Of a stretch of DNA of 64,000 nt, positions 57,302-64,000 are shown in pieces. Source of the stretch: Actinomyces sp. 432 (GTDB lineage: Bacteria; Actinomycetota; Actinomycetes; Actinomycetales; Actinomycetaceae); the NCBI RefSeq assembly GCF_009930875.1, contig NZ_CP025249.1:2046001-2110000 (forward strand). The letters run 5' to 3'. Within the stretch, counting starts at the first letter, position 1. Each line of letters starts with the position of its first letter. The notes beneath the pieces were generated by a model. That model ran no database searches, was not told where the DNA came from, and saw only the letters and a program-made list of their open reading frames with translations. A program made the position numbers and the translations under genes.

Positions 57302-58114
57302 CTACGCGTACGGTTCCTGGTAGTCGGATAGCCAGAAGCCCGTAGTGCCCGTGAGAAACGCCTTGCCGTCCACCACGCTCCCGGGTTGCGGCGCAGGTGT
57401 TGTGTCGATGGGCAGCCCCAGTGTGATGGGGAATCCGCAATCGGCGTTCACCTTGTACCACTGATTTCCGGTTAGGCGGTTCGTCACGATCGTCACCTCA
57501 TTGCAGACGGCCTTAAGCATGCCAATGGGGCTGGCATCTTCCGGCCCCGCCTCGCCGCCGTAGAGCGCGAACAGCCACGGGCTCGCGACGAACCGTGGGC
57601 CGATGTAGACCTCTTCGGGCAGGTCTTCGTCCATCCTCTTGGCCGGCGAGTCCTTCATGCTGATCGGCGTCTGGGTCTTCTTCCACTCCTCCTCCGAGTC
57701 GAACACCTCGACGTTCACGGCGATCGCACCAACCCGGTAGTCGTGGAAGCGGGCCACCGGGCCGTCCGCATCAAGCCCATGCACCGGATACATATGGGGG
57801 TCATCGACCCACATCAGCAGGCGAGTCATCTCCTCACCATCCTCGTAGAGGACGCTGACGTGAGCGACGCCCGGAACGACCTGCCAGCCTTCGACGCTGA
57901 CTCGCGCAGGGCCAGCAACGGTGAGTGACTCGCTCGAGGTGCCGTCCGCCGTCTCGAACAGGCAGATGTTGGCTCCCGAGTCGTCGGCGTAGACCACGAT
58001 GTGGTTGAACTGATCGTTGCGCGGCAGGCCCATCATTGCAGGCGGCGTTAGCAGGTCATACGTTGCTTGCCAGTCGGCAAGAAACCCGACCGCCTCCAGG
58101 TAGTTGTTCTCCAT
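57302..58114 (-). CDS. Unrecognised 270-residue soluble protein
   Basis: Starts MENNYLEAVGFLADWQATYDLLTPPAMMG and ends TTGFWLSDYQEPYA. It is acidic, rich in Val, Asp and aromatic residues, and mostly beta-strand in character. There is no signal peptide, membrane segment or catalytic motif. The ATG at 58112-58114 lacks a strong ribosome-binding site. It lies between the truncated mdaB fragment and the MerR gene, in the accessory-looking stretch. No function is proposed. Confidence 0.65.
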   Translation of the reverse strand: MENNYLEAVGFLADWQATYDLLTPPAMMGLPRNDQFNHIVVYADDSGANICLFETADGTSSESLTVAGPARVSVEGWQVVPGVAHVSVLYEDGEEMTRLLMWVDDPHMYPVHGLDADGPVARFHDYRVGAIAVNVEVFDSEEEWKKTQTPISMKDSPAKRMDEDLPEEVYIGPRFVASPWLFALYGGEAGPEDASPIGMLKAVCNEVTIVTNRLTGNQWYKVNADCGFPITLGLPIDTTPAPQPGSVVDGKAFLTGTTGFWLSDYQEPYA

Positions 58115-58192
58115 GCCAACAGAGTCTCACGAAGGTCCGACACGAAAGCCGGCTACTTCTGACCGCCAGGCGCTGCGGGTTCTATCCCTGGA

Positions 58193-58248
58193 CAATCCGC
58201 CTCGCCGATGATTCGCCCCTTCCCGGGCTTCACCGACGAGGCGGATTG
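58193..58248 (-). terminator. Hairpin downstream of the MerR gene
   Basis: A perfect 12-bp inverted repeat CAATCCGCCTCG/CGAGGCGGATTG with a 32-nt loop, 41 bp beyond the MerR stop. There is no U-tract. Confidence 0.45.
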
Positions 58249-58288
58249 CCGCAATCACTCCGGGCTTCGCTGTCGTGCGACTGCACGC

Positions 58289-59113
58289 TCAGCCGAGCGG
58301 GATGCATACCTCGGTCACGAGTTGATCCGCGGGAACCGCGTCCGGCGTCGTGAGGTAGATGTTGAACGCCTTCCCCGCCAGGGAGTCGTCGGCCGGGGGT
58401 GTCAGCCCCTCTGCGGCGATTCGGGTGGCCAGCCGGTCATGAGCCCCGGTGATCTGGTCGTACGGCCCGACGACGTGGGCCACGAGGCAGTCCCGAGCCG
58501 GAAGCTCGTGGACCTGCAGCGGGGACGCGGCCGTTGTTCCGGGGGCGACGGACAGGAAGATCTCCTCGTCGACATCTCGTTCGGTGAACTCGGCGTCGTG
58601 CTCGATCACTCCGCACGGGCCGATCGGTTTGATGCCCTGCCGGGTGATCTCGGGCATCATGCGAGCCCAGAGAAGGTGCTCGTCGGCGTAGGTCGGGACG
58701 ACGTCGCGCAGGGCGACGATGGTCATGGCCGCGATGGTGCGGCGCTCGACGGTGATGGACATGCTGGTTTCTCCTTCGATAAGGCGAGAGATGAGAGCCA
58801 GCCGAGCCTGGGCGGCGCGCGCCTCCTCGACGACGGTCTCGCGCTGGAGCTCCAGCGCAGCCGACCATGCCGGGGTGCCGCGGGCGGCGAGCAGGGCGGA
58901 GATGGCGGAGACGCCGAACCCGACATCACGCAGGTTCCGGATGTCCGCGGCGTCGCGCAGCTGGTGCGGCGCATAGCGGCGGTATCCCGTCCACGGGTCA
59001 ACGTCCACGGGTACCAGGACGCCGTGAGCGTCGTAGTGACGCAGCATGCGTACCGACAGGCGAGTCAATGAGCTGAACTCGCCGATCGTCATGAGGCTCG
59101 TGGTCTCGGCCAT
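58289..59113 (-). CDS. MerR-family regulator with GyrI-like effector domain
   Basis: A 274-residue regulator. The MerR N-terminus is MTIGEFSSLTRLSVRMLRHYDAHGVLVPVDVDPWTGYRRY, named by its ends, with the R-x-L-R-H-Y-D-x2-G-L pattern. A helix links it to a C-terminal GyrI/AraC effector-binding domain beginning about residue 118 (MSITVERRTIAAMTIVALRD). Such proteins sense small hydrophobic compounds and activate multidrug genes. No efflux gene is adjacent, so its target is unknown. The ATG is at 59111-59113. Confidence 0.88.
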   Translation of the reverse strand: MAETTSLMTIGEFSSLTRLSVRMLRHYDAHGVLVPVDVDPWTGYRRYAPHQLRDAADIRNLRDVGFGVSAISALLAARGTPAWSAALELQRETVVEEARAAQARLALISRLIEGETSMSITVERRTIAAMTIVALRDVVPTYADEHLLWARMMPEITRQGIKPIGPCGVIEHDAEFTERDVDEEIFLSVAPGTTAASPLQVHELPARDCLVAHVVGPYDQITGAHDRLATRIAAEGLTPPADDSLAGKAFNIYLTTPDAVPADQLVTEVCIPLG

Positions 59114-59227
59114 GGCTCCACCATGCGCCCTAACACCGTGTCAGGGTCAACCCTCAGAGTTATCAGCGGGCGGGGCGTCGTGGCCCCGCATCCCTAGGCC
59201 GCCTGCAACGGTTACCCCACCCGTGTA

Positions 59228-59333
59228 TTGCACGACCCCGGGCCGTACTCCACGACCTTGGTGCCTGTTGCACGACCCCGGGGTGGTCGTGCAACGCACA
59301 CGAAGGTCGTGGAGTGTCACCAAGGTCGTGCAA
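59228..59333. repeat. Six-box inverted array between ssrA and merR
   Basis: Three 10-bp boxes (TTGCACGACC 59228, CTCCACGACC 59248, TTGCACGACC 59268) are spaced exactly 20 bp. They are followed by their reverse complements (59285, 59305, 59324) in mirrored order. The 10-bp stretches between boxes differ. The whole can fold as a 106-nt hairpin with three stems, or serve as phased protein sites. It lies about 95 bp beyond the ssrA 3' end. The rest of the 59114-59428 gap holds nothing else recognised. Confidence 0.85.
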
Positions 59334-59428
59334 AAGACCGCCTCCGACACCGACACCGATCAAAGCCGGACGCAAACGTGGAAAACCTGCTGACACGTCG
59401 ACGTATCGGCGCGTCAGCAGGTTCGTAG

Positions 59429-59794
59429 TGGAGATGCGGGGAATCGAACCCCGGTCCGACGGCAATGCAACAGGACTTCTCCGGGTGCAGTTCGCTGCTG
59501 ATTTTCTCAGCCCCGGCGTCTCACGCGAACAAGGACGCCGACGGGCTCAGCCACCTAAGTGTCCCGAGACCCCCGGTGGCATGGGGCCTCGGCAGTGGCT
59601 TCCTAGATGACGCCAGGAACCGGGCCGGAAGCGTTCCCGGGCTGGCGAACTTCGGCTCTCGTCAGGCGACGAGGACGAAGTCGGCGCGAGTTTTATCGGC
59701 ACCTATAGGTTTGCACAGGGCGTTGACGAGATGACTGTGCATCCTCGACCCGCTTCTCCTGAATCCACGACCGTCGTCGAAACCGATCATCCCC
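59429..59794 (-). ncRNA. ssrA: tmRNA (ssrA)
   Basis: A 366-nt RNA that rescues stalled ribosomes with SmpB. The 5' end GGGGATGATCGGTTTCGAC pairs with the 3' end CATCTCC in the acceptor stem. The T-arm is GGTTCGATTCC. The tag frame (59662-59700) reads A-DKTRADFVLVA then TGA. CCA is not encoded (CTA follows the discriminator A). The tag ends VLVA rather than the common LAA. It is located near smpB, as in many actinobacteria. Confidence 0.95.
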
Positions 59795-59969
59795 TGTTGA
59801 GTTCTTCCCGCCCGCGAGCGGCACGGGAACACGCTGAAACCTCAGCAACTCAAGGATACCAGCGCCCGCCGCAGCGGCTACGAGACCTTCACCACTACTT
59901 TTTGTTTCGCCGAGTCACTAGGACCGCTAGGCTGGCGGCACCAGCCCACCACCGCAGGAGGCAAGCACC

Positions 59970-60965
59970 ATGGAGACCCGCCCACTCCCCGCTCTGAACC
60001 GCGACATCTCCGCCGTCGGCATCGGCACCTGGCAGCTCGGCACCGACTGGGGCGAGGTCACCGCCGAGGACGCCACCGCCACCCTGCAGGCGGCACTCGA
60101 CGCAGGCGTCACCTTCATCGACACCGCCGACGTCTACGGCGACGGGCGCTCCGAGCAGTTCGTCGGCGCATTCACCGCCGCCCACCCCGAGGCCGGACTC
60201 ACCGTAGCCACCAAGATGGGGCGGCGCGTGGAGCAGCTCCCCGAGAACTACACGCGCGACGCCTTCCTGGCCTGGAACGACCGCTCCCGGCAGAACCTGG
60301 GCGTGGACACCCTGGACCTGGTGCAGTTGCACTGCCCGCCCAGTGAGGTGATCTCCGCCGAGCACACCTGGGACTGGCTAGAGGAGATGGTGGGGGCGGG
60401 CCGCATCCGCGCCTACGGGGTCAGTGTGGAGACCTGCGCCCAGGCCCTGGAGGCCATGCGCCGCCCCGGCTGCGCCAGCGTGCAGATCATCCTCAACGTC
60501 TTCCGCCGCAAGCCGCTGGAGCAGGTGCTGCCGACGGCGCAGGCCACCAGCACCGCAATCATCGCCCGCGTGCCGCTGGCCTCCGGGCTGCTATCCGGCC
60601 GGTACCGCGAGGACACCACCTTCCCTGCCTCCGACCACCGCAACTACAACCGCGACGGCTCCGCCTTCGACATCGGCGAGACCTTCTCCGGGGTGCCCTT
60701 CGACGTCGGCGTCAAGGCCGCCCAGGAATTCACCTCCCTGTGCCGCGAGCTCGGCCCGGCCGGCGCCACGCCCGCCCAGGTGGCACTGCGCTGGATCCTG
60801 GACCAGCCGGGCGTGACCACGGTGATCCCCGGCGCGCGCAGCGCCGAGCAGGCCCGCGCCAACGCCGCGGCCGCCGCGCTGGAACCGCTGAGCGACCAGC
60901 TGCACGCCGCCCTGGCGGACCTGTACGACCGGCGCATCCGCACCCACGTGCACGACCGCTGGTAG
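59970..60965 (+). CDS. Aldo/keto reductase
   Basis: NADPH-dependent oxidoreductase of 331 residues. The catalytic tetrad is visible: Asp and Tyr in FIDTADVYGDGRSE, Lys in VATKMGRR and His in DLVQLHCPP. The C-terminal cofactor region reads VTTVIPGARSAEQARAN. The sequence fits the bacterial AKR group acting on small aldehydes or sugars, and the substrate is not known. AGGAGG lies about 10 bp upstream of the ATG. It is divergent from ssrA. Confidence 0.9.
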   Translation: METRPLPALNRDISAVGIGTWQLGTDWGEVTAEDATATLQAALDAGVTFIDTADVYGDGRSEQFVGAFTAAHPEAGLTVATKMGRRVEQLPENYTRDAFLAWNDRSRQNLGVDTLDLVQLHCPPSEVISAEHTWDWLEEMVGAGRIRAYGVSVETCAQALEAMRRPGCASVQIILNVFRRKPLEQVLPTAQATSTAIIARVPLASGLLSGRYREDTTFPASDHRNYNRDGSAFDIGETFSGVPFDVGVKAAQEFTSLCRELGPAGATPAQVALRWILDQPGVTTVIPGARSAEQARANAAAAALEPLSDQLHAALADLYDRRIRTHVHDRW

Positions 60966-61090
60966 GGCGAGCCGCCCCGCTGGTCGTCGCAGCCCGCCCG
61001 TCGTCCGGGCTTGGCGGTCCGGACGACGGCGCTCGCTCGTCGGCGGGCGCCGTCACGCCCCTCAAAGGGAGGCTTACCGGGACACCCGTG

Positions 61091-61621
61091 TCAGCCGCGA
61101 CGCCGGTTGGCGGAAGCCATGGCGCGCGCCGCCTCGCGCTTGTCCTGCGCCTCCCGCAGGGCCTGGCGCTTGTCCCAGTCCTGCTTACCGCGAGCCAGGG
61201 CGAGCTCCAGCTTGACGCGACCATCGATGAAGTAAAGCTCCAGCGGCACGATAGTGTAGCCCTTGGCCTGCACCCGCTGGGCCAGCTTGTCCAGCTCGGA
61301 GCGGTGCAGCAGCAGCTTGCGCTTGCGACGCGGGGAGTGGTTGTTCCAAGTGCCCTGCAGGTACTCGGGGATGTGGGCGCCCTGCAGCCAGGCCTCGCCG
61401 TTGCGGTCGATCTCGATCCACGCCTCGGTCAGGGAGGCCCGCCCCATGCGCAGGGCCTTCACCTCGGTGCCGGTCAGGGCGAGGCCGGCCTCGTAGCGGT
61501 CCTCGATGAAGTAGTCGTGCGTCGCCCTGCGATTGCGGGCGATGGTCTTGTGCGCGGCGGCTGCCGCCTTGGCGCGCTCGGCCGGGGTGAGCTTCTTGGT
61601 CCCCTCGGTCTTCTTGGCCAC
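61091..61621 (-). CDS. smpB: SsrA-binding protein SmpB
   Basis: tmRNA partner of 176 residues. The OB-fold core begins HKTIARNRRATHDYFIEDRYEAGLALTGTEVKALR and the C-terminal basic helix is KQDWDKRQALREAQDKREAARAM. The DKR helix enters the ribosomal decoding centre. The GTG start has AAGGAG 8 bp upstream. The first 20 residues (MAKKTEGTKKLTPAERAKAA) extend beyond the usual start. It lies downstream of the M23 gene, with ssrA 1.3 kb further on. Confidence 0.95.
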   Translation of the reverse strand: MAKKTEGTKKLTPAERAKAAAAAHKTIARNRRATHDYFIEDRYEAGLALTGTEVKALRMGRASLTEAWIEIDRNGEAWLQGAHIPEYLQGTWNNHSPRRKRKLLLHRSELDKLAQRVQAKGYTIVPLELYFIDGRVKLELALARGKQDWDKRQALREAQDKREAARAMASANRRRG

Positions 61622-61790
61622 CGGAGTCTCCTTCCCTCGTCCCGGTCCGTCACACTACGGCGCCGAATCCTACTGCCGACCGCTCCGGTCGCCAAGACGC
61701 CCAGCCACAGGCCCGAGCGCCGCGCCCTGAGCGGTCAGCGCATCCCCGCGCCGCCGCAGCTGACGCCCAAGGCGGCGCCGGGTCCAACCC

Positions 61791-63124
61791 TCAGAACCCT
61801 GGCAGGGTCATGGGGTCGATCTCCGTACCGTTGATAATCACCTCGAAGTGGACGTGGGGCCCCGTGGCTCCCCGGTCATGCCCGTGAGACCGATCGTCTG
61901 CCCCCGGGTGACGGTGGCGCCATTGGGCACAGAGATCGCAGACAGGTGGCAGTAGGCCAGCACCACGGACTGCCCGTTGATCACGCCTCCGTTGATGAAG
62001 ACGCCATTACCGCACGAGCTGTTGATGTTGTGGGTGACGGTTCCGGCCACGCCCGCATACTGGGGGGTGCCGGATGAGGCCACGAGGTCGACTCCGGCGT
62101 GCAGCCTCCTCTGCCCCGTGATGGGGTGGACGCGGTAGCCGAAGGGCGAGGCAACAATGAGGGGCCCGGCGATGGGGTGCCCGATGGCGCCGCTGCCCAG
62201 TGAGGACGAGGCCCCCGAGCCCGACGCCGATCCGGTATAGCCGGCGGAAGACCTGTTGGCCGCGTCCAGCTCCGCGATCTTGGCGGCGGCGGCCTGCTCA
62301 TCGGCTGCCGCCTGCGCCTGCTGCTTCTCCAGGCCGGCCTTCTGCGTCTCCAGATTAGACGCAGCCGTCTCCTTCTCGGCCTTCAGCGCGGCCACCTGGT
62401 CACGCTTGGTCTTGGCGGTGTCCTTGGCGGTCTGCGCGGCTGCCTTGGCGGCATCAGCCTCAGTCTTCAGCGTAGCGACGCGCTCGGTAGTCGCGTTCTG
62501 GCGGGCCTGGCGGTTAGCGGCCTGCGCGCGCTCCTCCTCGGCGGCGGACAGGACGGACTCCTGCACGCCGGTGGCAATTTCCATGGTGGAGGCACGGTCG
62601 GTGAGCTCGTCGACAGAGTCGGAAGCGAGCACGTAGGTCCAGGAGGTTACGGCGCTGTCACCCTGATAGGTGGCTACCACCAGGTCGGCTACCGATGTGG
62701 TGTTCTCGTCGACAGCCGTCTGCGTCTGCTCCGCCTGTTCGCGCAGGGTCGCCAGCTCGGACTCGGCCACGGCCAGGCGGTCCGCGGCGGTCTGCTGCTC
62801 GCGTTCCTTCTGCGCCAGCACGATTTCAGCGTTATCGAGCTCGGTCTGTGCGGTGCTTAGGGACGCCTGGGCGTTCTGCAGCTCGATGTAGGCCTGCCCC
62901 AGCTCCGCGGACACGCCCTCCAGGGATGCGGCCAGCTCGGCCTGCTTGCGCTGCGCGGCGGCCTGGTCGTCGACGGCGTCCTGGCGCTCGTCGGCCTGCG
63001 CGCCGACGTATGCGGGTGCAGCGGCCAGGACCAGGGCGACGGCGCCTGCGACGGCGCGGCGGGCCCGCCGCCCGAGACGACGGCGGGCGCGGCGCGCTTG
63101 AAGGGACGAGCGGACTGAGAACAT
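61791..63124 (-). CDS. Coiled-coil M23 peptidase, FtsEX-associated, with an apparent 1-nt frameshift
   Basis: Secreted murein hydrolase, 444 residues when repaired. A signal peptide (VAGAVALVLAAAPAYVGAQA) precedes about 240 residues of coiled coil, then a linker and an M23 domain with SPFGYRVHP and LHAGVDLVA. The visible frame ends GLTGMTGEPRGPTSTSR. Restoring one base in the CCCC run at 61870-61873 gives GGATGPHVHFEVIINGTEIDP, including the catalytic H-x-H, with a stop at 61791-61793. Its place directly after ftsX and the coiled-coil layout resemble EnvC, so FtsEX probably controls it. Confidence 0.88.
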
Positions 63125-63129
63125 GGCAA

Positions 63130-64000
63130 TCAGACCCTTGTGTACTTGGACAGTGAGAAGGCGGATGAGGCCAGGGCCAGGAGGACGGCGGCCAGCAGCA
63201 GCCAGGGGGCCAGGCGTACCACGTCGCCGGTGCCGATAAAGGCGGTGAATTTAAGCGAGGTTGCCAACCAGTCCGTGACGATGTAGCGGGCCCCGCCCAC
63301 AGCGCGGCCACCGCGCCGATCGCACCGATCAGTGCGGCAATGGCGCCCTCAAGCATGAAGGGCAGCTGGATGAACAGGTTCGAGGCGCCGACTAGCCGCA
63401 TAATGCCGGTCTCCTTGGAGCGGCTCATGGCGGACAGTCGAATGGTGGTGGATATCAGCAGTACCGCCGTCAGCGCCAGAATCGCCGCCAGCCCGCCGGT
63501 GATCCAGGAGACTCGATTCATCAGCACGAATAGGGGGTCTAGGGTCTCGCTCTGGTCGATGACACGCTCGACCCCGGCGCGTCCGGTGAACTGCTCGGCG
63601 ACCACCCGGTACTTCTCCGGTTCCACTAGTTTGATCCGGAAGGACACCGGCATCATGTCCTCGGTGGCGTTGCGGCCGATGCGAGACTCCCCGTAGGCCT
63701 CCATGAACCGCTCGTATGCGTCCGCCTTCGACTCGATCGAGTAGGCCTCGATGTAGGGGGCGAGCGTGTCCGATTTGATCAGTTCCTCAACGGCGTCGAT
63801 CTGCTCCTGCGTGGCCTCGCCGTCGGCGCATGCCGCCGCATTCGAGGACGGCGGGCACATATAGACGCTGACCTCAACCTTGTCATACCAGTCGCCCTTC
63901 ATCACGGAGATCTGGTTCTGCAGCAGCACCGAGGCCCCGACGAACAGCAATGACACAAAGGACACCAGGATCACCGAGACGGTCATCACCAGGTTGCGGC
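63130..64000 (-). CDS. ftsX: Cell division protein FtsX, 5' end beyond window, with an apparent 1-nt frameshift
   Basis: Membrane subunit of the FtsEX ABC-type complex that gates peptidoglycan hydrolases at the septum. The visible N-terminal part is RRNLVMTVSVILVSFVSLLFVG (first helix), an extracellular loop with two Cys (MCPPSSNAAACADG), then ILALTAVLLISTTIRLSAMSR and IMRLVGASNLFIQLPFMLEG. The frame breaks at CCCC (63291-63294, plus strand). Restoring one base gives WAGARYIVTDWLATSLKF and the end SSAFSLSKYTRV at 63130. The ftsE gene should lie just outside. Confidence 0.92.

Overview
This window is a high-GC actinobacterial chromosome segment, most likely from Actinomyces or a close relative in the Actinomycetaceae. 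That assignment is an inference from gene order and signals: recA-DUF3046-clgR-cinA-pgsA-ftsK; clpS-DUF2017-murI-MBL hydrolase with rph-rdgB nearby; ftsX-(M23)-smpB-ssrA; a CGAAC-N4-GTTCG LexA-type box near recA; and an ssrA tag reading DKTRADFVLVA. Housekeeping genes dominate, so most of the window is core chromosome.

Layout. 1-9150: recA (3' end outside the window), DUF3046, clgR, cinA, pgsA, ftsK, a PfkB kinase and RNase J, all leftward. 9250-9730: a leftward tRNA operon (tRNA-Gln, then two identical tRNA-Glu) with a recognisable promoter and terminator. 9900-15600: two related lipoproteins flanking gltX, a MalY/PatB-type lyase and a fumarylacetoacetate-hydrolase-family protein. 15677-22025: four consecutive AGCS-type sodium:alanine/glycine symporters. 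22200-30400: a DUF3516 helicase, YccF, an ATP-grasp enzyme, proline iminopeptidase, tRNA-Lys, a peroxiredoxin, a Gfo/Idh/MocA oxidoreductase and tRNA-Leu. 30489-44800: rph, rdgB, a membrane protein/regulator pair, murI region, clpS, pncB, a helicase with DUF3039, nagB, a two-gene ABC exporter and the HU gene. 44986-54330: a sialic-acid uptake and breakdown locus (nanE, nanK, nanA, a four-gene oligopeptide-type ABC transporter including a permease-ATPase fusion, and a divergent GntR/FCD regulator). 54468-59113: an accessory-looking stretch with an esterase, two unrecognised proteins, a head-to-head pair of 5'-truncated genes (TetR and MdaB-like) and a MerR regulator. 59200-64000: ssrA, an aldo/keto reductase, smpB, a coiled-coil M23 peptidase and ftsX (5' end outside).

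How parts work together. The nan/sia locus would import sialic acid, cleave it to ManNAc and pyruvate (NanA), phosphorylate it (NanK) and epimerise it to GlcNAc-6-P (NanE). NagB, 3.5 kb away, would act after deacetylation; no nagA or sialidase is seen here. FtsX and the adjacent M23 protein are probably a divisome-controlled peptidoglycan hydrolase system. SmpB and tmRNA form the trans-translation pair.

Two features run across the whole window. First, six genes (gltX, the fourth AGCS gene, rph, the last sia ATPase gene, the M23 gene and ftsX) are each broken by loss of one base in a run of 4-5 G or C. This looks like systematic homopolymer under-calling rather than biology. Second, a 23-bp tandem repeat family occurs at six intergenic loci and sometimes supplies the stop codon of the neighbouring gene. 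I do not recognise it, and it is the most interesting unexplained structure here. Two further non-coding elements carry boxes phased at about 20 bp that switch orientation half way.
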